A program made the position numbers and the translations under genes. A stretch of 9,207 bases of DNA from JBBRHH01 sp038222915 (lineage in GTDB: Bacteria > Planctomycetota > Phycisphaerae > Tepidisphaerales > Tepidisphaeraceae): the NCBI GenBank assembly GCA_038222915.1, contig JBBRHH010000222.1, forward strand, positions 1 through 9,207. The letters run 5' to 3'. The notes below the pieces were generated by a model. The model searched no databases and was not told the origin of the DNA. It saw nothing but the letters and a program-made list of their open reading frames with translations. Positions 1 through 5,377 of this stretch are shown here, piece by piece (position 1 is the stretch's first letter; each line of letters begins with the position of its first letter).

Positions 1-1
1 C

Positions 2-577
2 CTTCGCGAAGTCCGCCTGTCGGGGTATATCGAAATTCGTCCGGACGGACGCTCGGCGTTCGTCCACGCTGGGCATGCCGGTCTTTCTCTGAATAGCACG
101 CCCACCGGCTGGTATGGCAGCATCACCGCCGGCAACTATCAGGACAGTGAAAGAGCGCGCACCAGTCTCGGGCTTAGCCGGATTCTTCAGGAGCCGGCCA
201 AACTTGGCGGGCTTGACGCCTGGACCATTCAGGAACTGCAGCGCGCGGCCGGCACCGTCAACTACACCCTTGCCGCCAATACCGATGCGGTCAAACTCTT
301 CAACCAGTATCAGGGCGCCGATACGTCCGGCCGGCTCCTTCTCGAACAGCAGATTTATCAGATCCTGGCGCGTGTGAACGACACGCTCAAAACGAAGGAG
401 GCAGCGCAGGCGGTACGAATGAAGGAGCTTCTGACCGACGAACAATTTCAGAGGATGACTGAGATTGGCCGGATCAATCCCAAGCCGCTCCTGCGGCCGG
501 GCCGTCCGCAGGCGCCCGCCACGCAGCCTGCGGGCGCGAACAAAACCATGGAGCCAGCGACGGAGGGAATTAAGTGA
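2..577 (+). CDS. Unrecognised protein, 3' part only (5' end outside window)
   Basis: The frame is open from position 2 to a TGA at 575-577, giving the last 191 residues of a longer protein. I do not recognise the family. The first 60 or so residues read like an extracellular or beta-rich segment with many Gly, Ser and aromatic residues. Residues from about 75 onward look helical and polar (QELQRAAG, LLLEQQIYQILARVNDTLK), and a short LTDEQFQRM stretch recalls the LTxxQ motif of Spy/CpxP-type periplasmic proteins, but one short match is not enough to assign that. The last 35 residues are rich in Pro, Ala and Arg and probably disordered. The GTG at 374 also lies in this frame, but the open frame continues unbroken upstream of it with sensible composition, so I take the whole stretch as one gene. 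Its stop overlaps the start of the next gene by 4 bases (GTGA), so the two are probably translated together. The reading frame is well supported; the function is unknown. Confidence 0.75.
   Translation, partial: LREVRLSGYIEIRPDGRSAFVHAGHAGLSLNSTPTGWYGSITAGNYQDSERARTSLGLSRILQEPAKLGGLDAWTIQELQRAAGTVNYTLAANTDAVKLFNQYQGADTSGRLLLEQQIYQILARVNDTLKTKEAAQAVRMKELLTDEQFQRMTEIGRINPKPLLRPGRPQAPATQPAGANKTMEPATEGIK
562..567 (+). promoter_or_regulatory. Shine-Dalgarno sequence for the zinc-ribbon gene
   Basis: GGAGGG lies six bases before the GTG at 574. It supports the GTG start and lies inside the end of the upstream gene, which fits translational coupling. Confidence 0.7.
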
Positions 578-777
578 TCGTCTTCATCATCTTCCTTCTG
601 CCCGGCTTCCTTCTCCTTCTCTTTGTCGTCATTCAGTTTTTTTTCCGTGGCGACGCCGAGCTTAAGGCGGTCGACTGGCGCATTACCGGGCGCTGCCCCA
701 GTTGCGGCTATGACCTGCAGCAAAACATCAGTGGGGTTTGCCCCGAATGCGGCGCACAGGTTCCGCCGAAGACCTGA
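574..777 (+). CDS. Small membrane-anchored zinc-ribbon protein
   Basis: The gene encodes 67 residues from a GTG start that overlaps the upstream stop by 4 bases and has a GGAGGG site at 562-567. Residues 1-25 form one very hydrophobic membrane segment (IVFIIFLLPGFLLLLFVVIQFFF). After a short charged linker come two Cys pairs at about residues 44-47 and 57-60 (CPSCGYDL and CPECG), the arrangement of a treble-clef or rubredoxin-like zinc ribbon. Variants of this CxxCGYDL...CPECG ribbon, often beside a membrane segment, are frequent in planctomycete genomes and their role is not established. The protein probably sits in the inner membrane with the ribbon in the cytoplasm, though topology is inferred only from the Arg/Lys distribution. 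It may assist or regulate the upstream gene product. The gene call is strong and the functional assignment is weak. Confidence 0.82.
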   Translation: MIVFIIFLLPGFLLLLFVVIQFFFRGDAELKAVDWRITGRCPSCGYDLQQNISGVCPECGAQVPPKT

Positions 778-790
778 TCCTTCCCCGTGT

Positions 791-849
791 TATTAAATAG
801 AAGCACCACGAGGTCGCCAAGACAATTAAGTCGTCGCAACCTCGTGGTG
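791..849 (-). terminator. Long imperfect hairpin, possible terminator for the S74 gene
   Basis: Arms 804-814 and 839-849 (CACCACGAGGT / ACCTCGTGGTG) pair perfectly over 11 bases. Pairing continues inward with three mismatches to 823/830, giving 17 of 20 pairs around an AATTAA loop. Read on the minus strand, the hairpin lies 26 bases past the 875-1330 gene and is followed by a T-rich CTTCTATTTAATA. The plus-strand side has no T tract. It sits between two converging genes and may also slow plus-strand transcription. The arm wording resembles CACCACGAAGGC-type dispersed repeats found between genes in many bacteria. Confidence 0.45.
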
Positions 850-874
850 TCAATTGGCTCAAGTAACAATCGAC

Positions 875-1330
875 TCAGGCAACTACTGCGTCAGCGCGCA
901 GAGCCTCGACTTGGGCGCGTAGCTCCGCAATCTGTTCGGCCTGCTGGTTCACGAGGGCATGTAGGCCTTGAATGGCCGCGAGTGCGACGCCGCTCGCATC
1001 AACCATATTGATGTGCCGGTTGTCTTCGCCGACGCCAAAGGCCGCGGCAAAGTCCTGCGCCATCGGGCCGATGTGACGGACCGTGCGGGGCTGGTCCTTG
1101 TAGTTCCAGCTCGTGATCGGCATGGCCGCCACGCGTTCGAGGATGATCTTCGGGTCGATCTTAGCAAACGCCTCTTTGATGTTCCGATCACTGCGAACGA
1201 TAGGGGCCGAATTCCCTGGCACTTCCTGCTGAGTCATCGACTCCACATTCCCGTGCACCGTAAGCTCCGGCGTACTGTAGGCCTGCTTCGTCTGCTCTTG
1301 GTTCTTCACCTGCGCTTGTTCAACTTGCAT
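875..1330 (-). CDS. Lasso-leader-like N-terminus fused to peptidase S74 / intramolecular chaperone domain
   Basis: The protein has 151 residues. The start is ATG at 1330 because GAGGAG lies six bases before it; a longer frame to 1396 has no such site and an unlikely N-terminus. Residues 18-33 (Y18, P21, L23, G27, T33) fit the YxxPxLxxxGxxxxxT motif of lasso-type RiPP leader peptides exactly. Residues 47-151 match the peptidase S74 domain found at the C-terminus of phage tail spikes and in MYRF-type proteins: SDRNIKE at 47-53, a PITSWNYK strand, HIGPMAQDF at 86-94, NMVDASGVALAAIQGL at 108-123, and a closing coiled coil at about 121-147. S47 and K52 have the +5 spacing of the known self-cleaving Ser-Lys dyad. 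Cleavage between S47 and D48 would release a 47-residue leader-like peptide from a 104-residue chaperone. No fibre body and no phage genes are nearby. The S74 assignment is firm. The leader match is clear in sequence, but there is no canonical lasso core and no modification enzyme in the window, so its meaning is inferred. Confidence 0.85.
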   Translation of the reverse strand: MQVEQAQVKNQEQTKQAYSTPELTVHGNVESMTQQEVPGNSAPIVRSDRNIKEAFAKIDPKIILERVAAMPITSWNYKDQPRTVRHIGPMAQDFAAAFGVGEDNRHINMVDASGVALAAIQGLHALVNQQAEQIAELRAQVEALRADAVVA

Positions 1331-1336
1331 CTGACT

Positions 1337-1342
1337 CTCCTC
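1337..1342 (-). promoter_or_regulatory. Shine-Dalgarno sequence fixing the S74 gene start
   Basis: GAGGAG on the minus strand ends six bases before the ATG at 1328-1330. It decides the 151-residue form over a 173-residue reading that starts at 1396. Confidence 0.75.
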
Positions 1343-1415
1343 AAAAGATATGACGGGCAATCGCCCACAAATGACGTGAATGCACTTCGCCCACATTGGC
1401 TTGGCACATAACCTG

Positions 1416-1445
1416 AGTATGCACGCGCTCGTGCCTGCGCGTCAA
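1416..1445 (-). promoter_or_regulatory. Candidate sigma-70-type promoter with palindrome in the spacer
   Basis: On the minus strand TTGACG (1440-1445) and CATACT (1416-1421) are separated by 18 bases, matching the consensus at 5 of 6 and 4 of 6 positions. A start near 1409 would give a leader of about 79 bases for the 875-1330 gene. A GCACG-CGCT-CGTGC inverted repeat at 1421-1434 lies between the two boxes, where a repressor could bind. Planctomycete promoters are poorly defined, so this is tentative. Confidence 0.35.
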
Positions 1446-1473
1446 TCAAATTTGGGATGAGCAGCGGTCGGGG

Positions 1474-3840
1474 TTACGGCCTGGTGGTCGGAGCGGTGGT
1501 TGATGTCGGTTTGGTGGTGGGCTTGGGAGGTAGCGTTGCGAGCAAGATTCCGCGCATCAGGGCGGTGGCCGATTCAGGCGTGTACCCGATAATACCGTCC
1601 ACTGGTTGGCCTACGAGGCCGGTCGAGAGGTCATCGGAACTGTAGTAGACGGCGGCGCGGCCGGCGATTGTCATCCGCTTCAATCGCGCACTCTTTTGAC
1701 GCCCGAGCACCTTGGTCGCAAAGGCCCTATATTCGATGTCCCCGGCGTTGATTCCCGCATTTGTATAGAACGCATCGGCCGATGGAATTGCCGCATCCAG
1801 TTGCACAGCGGCATCCGGAAACAGCTTGCGCAGGAGGTCATCGGCGGCGCTTCCAAACTCAGTCGAGCCTGCCAGCGCATCCACGATCAACGTCCCGCCT
1901 TTCTGGACGAACTCCCGAAGCTCGCTCTGTGCCGCTTCTGACAGCTTCAGTGCGGCATTCCCGGTCACGTGCGCCACTTTATACGCGGCAAGTTTGTGAT
2001 CCCCTAGCGTCACCGGCTCAATTACCAGATCCGTGTGATCCAGGTTGTGCAGTATGTTCGCAAGCCGCCGCCAACCGCCGGGTTCGGGATCCCAATTTCC
2101 GTCGTACTGAATCCGCGCCAGCTTGATCGTGGTCGTCGCGACGCTGGCGTCACGATTTACGATGTAGGTCTCTCCCTTGAAGCGCAGATTCTTCTTATCT
2201 ACCGCATACAGAAACACGTTGGCCATCAGCTCGTGAATCGCTGCGTTGGCATGCGTGGTCTGCATCTGCCAGCCTTTGGACGGATCGCCCTTTTCAAAGA
2301 GCAGCATCAGTTCGCGGCTGCCGTTGCTTTGCGACACGATCGTGGGCGGATTCTTCCAATCTGTTGGCCTGAATTGCTCCTCGATAAAAATTTGATGATT
2401 GGCCGGGAGCTCGCGAAATGGATACTTCGGAAACAGCTTCGTGCCCAGCTTTTGAAACGACTTTACAAACGCCTGCGTATTACAATCCGCGTTCCCCATG
2501 ATCATTCCGCCGCCCTCGACGAAGTGTTTCAGCGCATCCATGTCGGCCTGCGAGAACAACAGATCCTGATCTCCCGCGATGTACAGGATCGGCGCATCGT
2601 GCAGTGCGTCGGCGTTGACGTTCAGGTTGACGATCTGCCAGTTCAGATCGCGCTCGAGGCCTTTGCCGATCCAGCGCGAGATATTTGCGGCGTCGCGCGG
2701 CCGCTGATTCCAGTGTGATTCCTTCGCCTTATCGCCGGCGGTATCCAGAGTGTATTCCAGTTTGTTGATCGACACCGGCGCACGGCCGCGCGCCAGGAAC
2801 AAGACCGCGAAGGCCGTGTTGGCAACGGCGGAATTGGGCGCTTCGCTCACCCACGATCCATCGGGCTTCTGGGTTGTGACCAGCACATTTGCCCCTTCGG
2901 CATACCAGTCGCGCTTGCCGAAATACTTGCGTCCCGACGCCACCCCGACGCGCTCGACGCCATAGAGCGTGTAGTAGAGGTTGTTGTAGGCCCCGAGGCT
3001 GTTCACGAGGCAGGTGGAGAAATTCTTGTCCAACCAACCCAGTCCCTTTTCGATGTTCTTGTTGGTGATGTTTCCTTTGCAGGCGACCGCTTCTGCGCCG
3101 TGGAGATAGTCCTGGGTGATGAACAGCGTGGCGACGCCCGCGAGTGCCATGGACGGTGAACTCACATCCTTGGGCTTGTAGAGGTAGGACCAGCCGCCGT
3201 CTTCATTCTGATGCTTCTTCCAGACCGCGTCTGATACAGTCCAGAAGGCGCCCGGGATCGATTCGGGATTTGCCTGCTGGCACGCCCATGCGCCCAGGAC
3301 CCCATACTGTGCGGTGCTGTGGTCGTAGCCGGGATCTTTAATCGTGTAGTGAAACATCCCGTACGCATCATCCGGCGTGGTCTTCATCGCCAGCTTCAGG
3401 AAATTGGCATCCTGCATCACTGCCGCTTTCACCGCCTTGTCCTTGTCGGCCGGCAGGTAGGGCCAGATCTGCGCCCGCATCCCTACGGCGTACACGCCGA
3501 CGATGTCGGCGGTGAGATTGAACGCAATGCCCTGCTTCATGGCCGGCTTCTGCGGTGATTCCCCTGCCGCGAGCAGGGCGTAGGTTGCCATTGCGCTGTT
3601 CCCGCCCCATTCCGATCCCTGCATTTTGGGCCAGTCATGCGCCTCTCCCACACGGGCCGCGTCCATCTCCCAGTTGCCGTTGTGCTGCTGGGTGTAAAGC
3701 CAATCGACGGCTTTCTTGATCGCTGCATCAACTTCGGCGGGCGTTGCCGCGTGAACAGGAGTGCCTACATGTAGAAATGAAAACAGACTGAGTGCGATCA
3801 GGCATCGCAACGGGGAAATCCTGTGAGCGAAGATGTGCAT
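1474..3840 (-). CDS. Secreted protein with prenyltransferase-like repeats and two DUF4159-like domains
   Basis: The protein has 788 residues. I chose the ATG at 3840 because it begins a signal peptide: basic start, hydrophobic 13-25, and likely cleavage after VHA at 29-31. The frame stays open to 4125, but that extension overlaps the neighbouring gene and would bury the signal peptide. Residues 35-360 hold alpha-toroid repeats like those of the prenyltransferase/squalene oxidase fold, with QW-like ends at 45-57 (QQHNGNW), 209-217 (HQNEDGGWS) and 323-330 (TQKPDGSW). Residues about 400-550 and 570-770 look like two DUF4159-type domains, a family placed in the glutamine amidotransferase-like clan; signs include FVEGGGMIMG, FVQKGGTLIVD and YYSSDDLSTGLVGQ. 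I see no catalytic Cys-His-Glu set, so these are probably binding or structural. The tail (771-788) is Pro/Thr-rich. The architecture is familiar from planctomycetes, but no biochemical role is known. There is no clear Shine-Dalgarno site. The protein is probably periplasmic. Confidence 0.85.
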   Translation of the reverse strand: MHIFAHRISPLRCLIALSLFSFLHVGTPVHAATPAEVDAAIKKAVDWLYTQQHNGNWEMDAARVGEAHDWPKMQGSEWGGNSAMATYALLAAGESPQKPAMKQGIAFNLTADIVGVYAVGMRAQIWPYLPADKDKAVKAAVMQDANFLKLAMKTTPDDAYGMFHYTIKDPGYDHSTAQYGVLGAWACQQANPESIPGAFWTVSDAVWKKHQNEDGGWSYLYKPKDVSSPSMALAGVATLFITQDYLHGAEAVACKGNITNKNIEKGLGWLDKNFSTCLVNSLGAYNNLYYTLYGVERVGVASGRKYFGKRDWYAEGANVLVTTQKPDGSWVSEAPNSAVANTAFAVLFLARGRAPVSINKLEYTLDTAGDKAKESHWNQRPRDAANISRWIGKGLERDLNWQIVNLNVNADALHDAPILYIAGDQDLLFSQADMDALKHFVEGGGMIMGNADCNTQAFVKSFQKLGTKLFPKYPFRELPANHQIFIEEQFRPTDWKNPPTIVSQSNGSRELMLLFEKGDPSKGWQMQTTHANAAIHELMANVFLYAVDKKNLRFKGETYIVNRDASVATTTIKLARIQYDGNWDPEPGGWRRLANILHNLDHTDLVIEPVTLGDHKLAAYKVAHVTGNAALKLSEAAQSELREFVQKGGTLIVDALAGSTEFGSAADDLLRKLFPDAAVQLDAAIPSADAFYTNAGINAGDIEYRAFATKVLGRQKSARLKRMTIAGRAAVYYSSDDLSTGLVGQPVDGIIGYTPESATALMRGILLATLPPKPTTKPTSTTAPTTRP

Positions 3841-3856
3841 ATTGGACTTCGGTGAG

Positions 3857-3927
3857 AATCCTGTTGCTGATCTGATTGGTGACGTTGCGAATGATAACAA
3901 ATTGACTTGGGCGATGGCGACAGGATT
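3857..3927. repeat. Imperfect inverted repeat upstream of the DUF4159 gene
   Basis: AATCCTGTTGC (3857-3867) and GCGACAGGATT (3917-3927) are complementary at 10 of 11 positions with a 49-base gap. They lie 17-87 bases before the DUF4159 gene start. This could be an operator pair or chance. Confidence 0.25.
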
Positions 3928-3930
3928 TTT

Positions 3931-3969
3931 GCCAAATAGAGAAGGGCACTGTCGTTTCGACAGTGCCCT
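3931..3969 (-). terminator. Hairpin terminator downstream of the PEP-CTERM gene
   Basis: Arms 3943-3954 and 3958-3969 (AGGGCACTGTCG / CGACAGTGCCCT) pair perfectly over 12 bases around a 3-base loop. Read on the minus strand, the hairpin is 34 bases past the stop of the 4004-5011 gene and is followed by TCTCTATTTGG. The T tract is interrupted but the stem is strong. It separates this gene from the DUF4159 gene, arguing against a simple two-gene operon. Confidence 0.65.
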
Positions 3970-4003
3970 GCTCGCTTCACTCCAGGTTGTCGGAGATTCG
4001 TTA

Positions 4004-5011
4004 TTAAGCGGCTTTGCGACGACGGGCCAGAAACGCTCCGGCCACTGCCAGAAGTCCAAGGCTGCTGGGCTCGGGAACAGCTGACCCGACCGCCGCCGCT
4101 GACCCGACCGAGACGCCGCCGCCATCGAACGGGCCGCTCGGGAGGCTGGTCACGCCGACGCCGCCGCCGGGGAACGATGTCGGAGCGGGGATGATGATTC
4201 CACCATTGCCGCTGGTCGTGGTCGTTCCGCCCGAGGTCGTCGATGAACCGCCGCTGCTGTCGGTGATCGGGGCGGGGATGGTGATGCCACCGGCGCTGTT
4301 GTCGTAGATGATCTTCACACCGCTGCGGAAGCCGTACACCTGCACGTCGCCCACAGTCGCGCCCGGCGAATTACGAACAATGACAGTTCCGATGCTGCCC
4401 GGCCGACCCATGATGGCGAGGTGCACGCCGGGGGAGTTTTCGAGGATGATCGTATCGGTGTGCCCGGTGTTGATCATGGCAACCTGAAACTGGTTCAACG
4501 CATTGCCGTCGATTTCGAGCTTGTTCACAAGAATCGTCCCATAGTTGCCGTCCTGGATGTTCACAGGCAGGGTACCGCCGTCGTGAATCCAAACGTCGTC
4601 GAGGGTGACGTTGGTCTTGTGGATGATGGTGTTGCCGGCGCCCGAGATACGCACGCCGTCAATGTGCAGGCCGCCAATCGTCCGCAGATCGCGAACGTTG
4701 TCGTAGTTCCGCACGGTGATGTTGTCATACGTCCAGACCGAGCCGTCAGGGTTACCGGTCGCTCCGATATCGATACCCTTCTGATTCAAGGCGTCGTGGA
4801 TGTAGATGTTCTGAAGCAAAAGGTTGTGCTCGTCCTTGGTCCAGGGACGGCGGCGAATCAACACGTCCTTCGAACCAGGACCGGTGTACTGGGGACCAGT
4901 CCGACCATCGATTTCAGTTACTGGACCGTCGAAGGTCACGCTTGCATTCACGGTTCCGCAGACCAATAAACCCAGCAAAGCAACGCTATTAATAATCCCT
5001 GACTTCTGCAT
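4004..5011 (-). CDS. PEP-CTERM sorted exported protein, probable beta-helix
   Basis: The protein has 335 residues, starting at an ATG with AAGGGAG seven bases upstream. Residues 1-23 are a signal peptide with likely cleavage after VNA. Residues about 50-235 show short, repeated hydrophobic strands with regular Asn, Asp and Gly turns (ITVRNYDN, LHIDGVRISG, VTLDDVWIHDGG, ILVNKLEIDGN), which suggests a right-handed parallel beta-helix as in pectate-lyase-like proteins; no catalytic residues can be assigned. Residues 240-305 are a Gly/Ser/Thr/Pro-rich linker. The end (312-335) is a standard PEP-CTERM signal: VPEP, a hydrophobic segment and ARRRKAA. Such signals are cut by exosortase, delivering the protein to the outer surface or matrix. 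No exosortase gene is in the window. The sorting signal is certain; the beta-helix fold is inferred from pattern. Confidence 0.88.
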   Translation of the reverse strand: MQKSGIINSVALLGLLVCGTVNASVTFDGPVTEIDGRTGPQYTGPGSKDVLIRRRPWTKDEHNLLLQNIYIHDALNQKGIDIGATGNPDGSVWTYDNITVRNYDNVRDLRTIGGLHIDGVRISGAGNTIIHKTNVTLDDVWIHDGGTLPVNIQDGNYGTILVNKLEIDGNALNQFQVAMINTGHTDTIILENSPGVHLAIMGRPGSIGTVIVRNSPGATVGDVQVYGFRSGVKIIYDNSAGGITIPAPITDSSGGSSTTSGGTTTTSGNGGIIIPAPTSFPGGGVGVTSLPSGPFDGGGVSVGSAAAVGSAVPEPSSLGLLAVAGAFLARRRKAA

Positions 5012-5018
5012 TTTCTAG

Positions 5019-5025
5019 CTCCCTT
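5019..5025 (-). promoter_or_regulatory. Shine-Dalgarno sequence for the PEP-CTERM gene
   Basis: AAGGGAG on the minus strand ends seven bases before the ATG at 5009-5011 and supports that start. Confidence 0.7.
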
Positions 5026-5043
5026 CAAGTGACTTTCAGGTTT

Positions 5044-5059
5044 GCATTCTGGCGAATGC
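5044..5059 (-). repeat. Small perfect hairpin in the PEP-CTERM gene leader
   Basis: GCATTC and GAATGC form six pairs around a 4-base loop, about 33 bases before the start codon. It may be an operator or an mRNA leader hairpin; nothing more can be said. Confidence 0.3.
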
Positions 5060-5377
5060 TTTCCTGTCTGAGAGAGCTATCGACGGCGACCCCAGGGGCC
5101 GTTAGAAACACGGCTATCAATACTGAAAAATGGGTGTTATGTGGACGCAAAACACCCCTCTTCGACGGCTAATACTGATATGCAATGCATTACCGGACAC
5201 CCTCCGCGTCCATCGCGAAAATTCCCCCGGCCACACCAATACTGATACGCGTTTCGTTATCGCCCCTGACACAACAACCCCAGGCCATTTTCAGTATCAG
5301 GCAGTGCACTCGCGCACCGGCGCTGGGGTATATAGAGGTAGGCTAACCTGCACCGCCCCGTTCCGAAGAGTTTCAAG

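Larger units (their letters stand above)
5012..5377. promoter_or_regulatory. Divergent intergenic region with repeated AATACTGA(TA) motif
   Basis: This 366-base gap lies between the starts of the PEP-CTERM gene (minus) and the SGNH hydrolase gene (plus), so it must hold both promoters. I see no convincing protein-coding frame. AATACTGA occurs at 5119-5126 and, extended to AATACTGATA, at 5171-5180 and 5239-5248. An inverted copy of the longer ATACTGAAAA(A)TGG form of the first site lies at about 5286-5298. An inverted repeat GGGTGTT/AACACCC (5132-5138, 5151-5157) and a short palindrome ATGCAATGCAT (5180-5190) sit among them. The region is clearly patterned, but I cannot place the promoter boxes with confidence. 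Confidence 0.5.

Noticed and set aside
1190..1280. A true lasso peptide precursor
   Set aside because: After the leader motif there is no Gly/Ala/Ser/Cys start with Asp/Glu at position 7-9, and no B, C or E biosynthesis genes lie nearby.
875..1330. Prophage tail fibre remnant
   Set aside because: The frame is intact with its own ribosome site, there is no fibre region before the S74 domain, and no phage gene flanks it; a distant phage origin of the domain remains possible.
1331..1396. Longer form of the S74 protein starting at 1396
   Set aside because: It has no ribosome site, while the ATG at 1330 has GAGGAG at a six-base spacing.
2035..2718. Open frame of 227 codons on the plus strand inside the DUF4159 gene
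   Set aside because: It is antisense to a well-supported domain and has no ribosome site or family resemblance.
3841..4125. Extension of the DUF4159 gene to an ATG at 4125, giving 883 residues
   Set aside because: The extra 95 residues overlap the end of the PEP-CTERM gene and its terminator hairpin, and they would put the signal peptide in the middle of the protein.
5119..5298. CRISPR array
   Set aside because: The repeats are only 8-10 bases, unevenly spaced (52 and 68 bases), and one is inverted.
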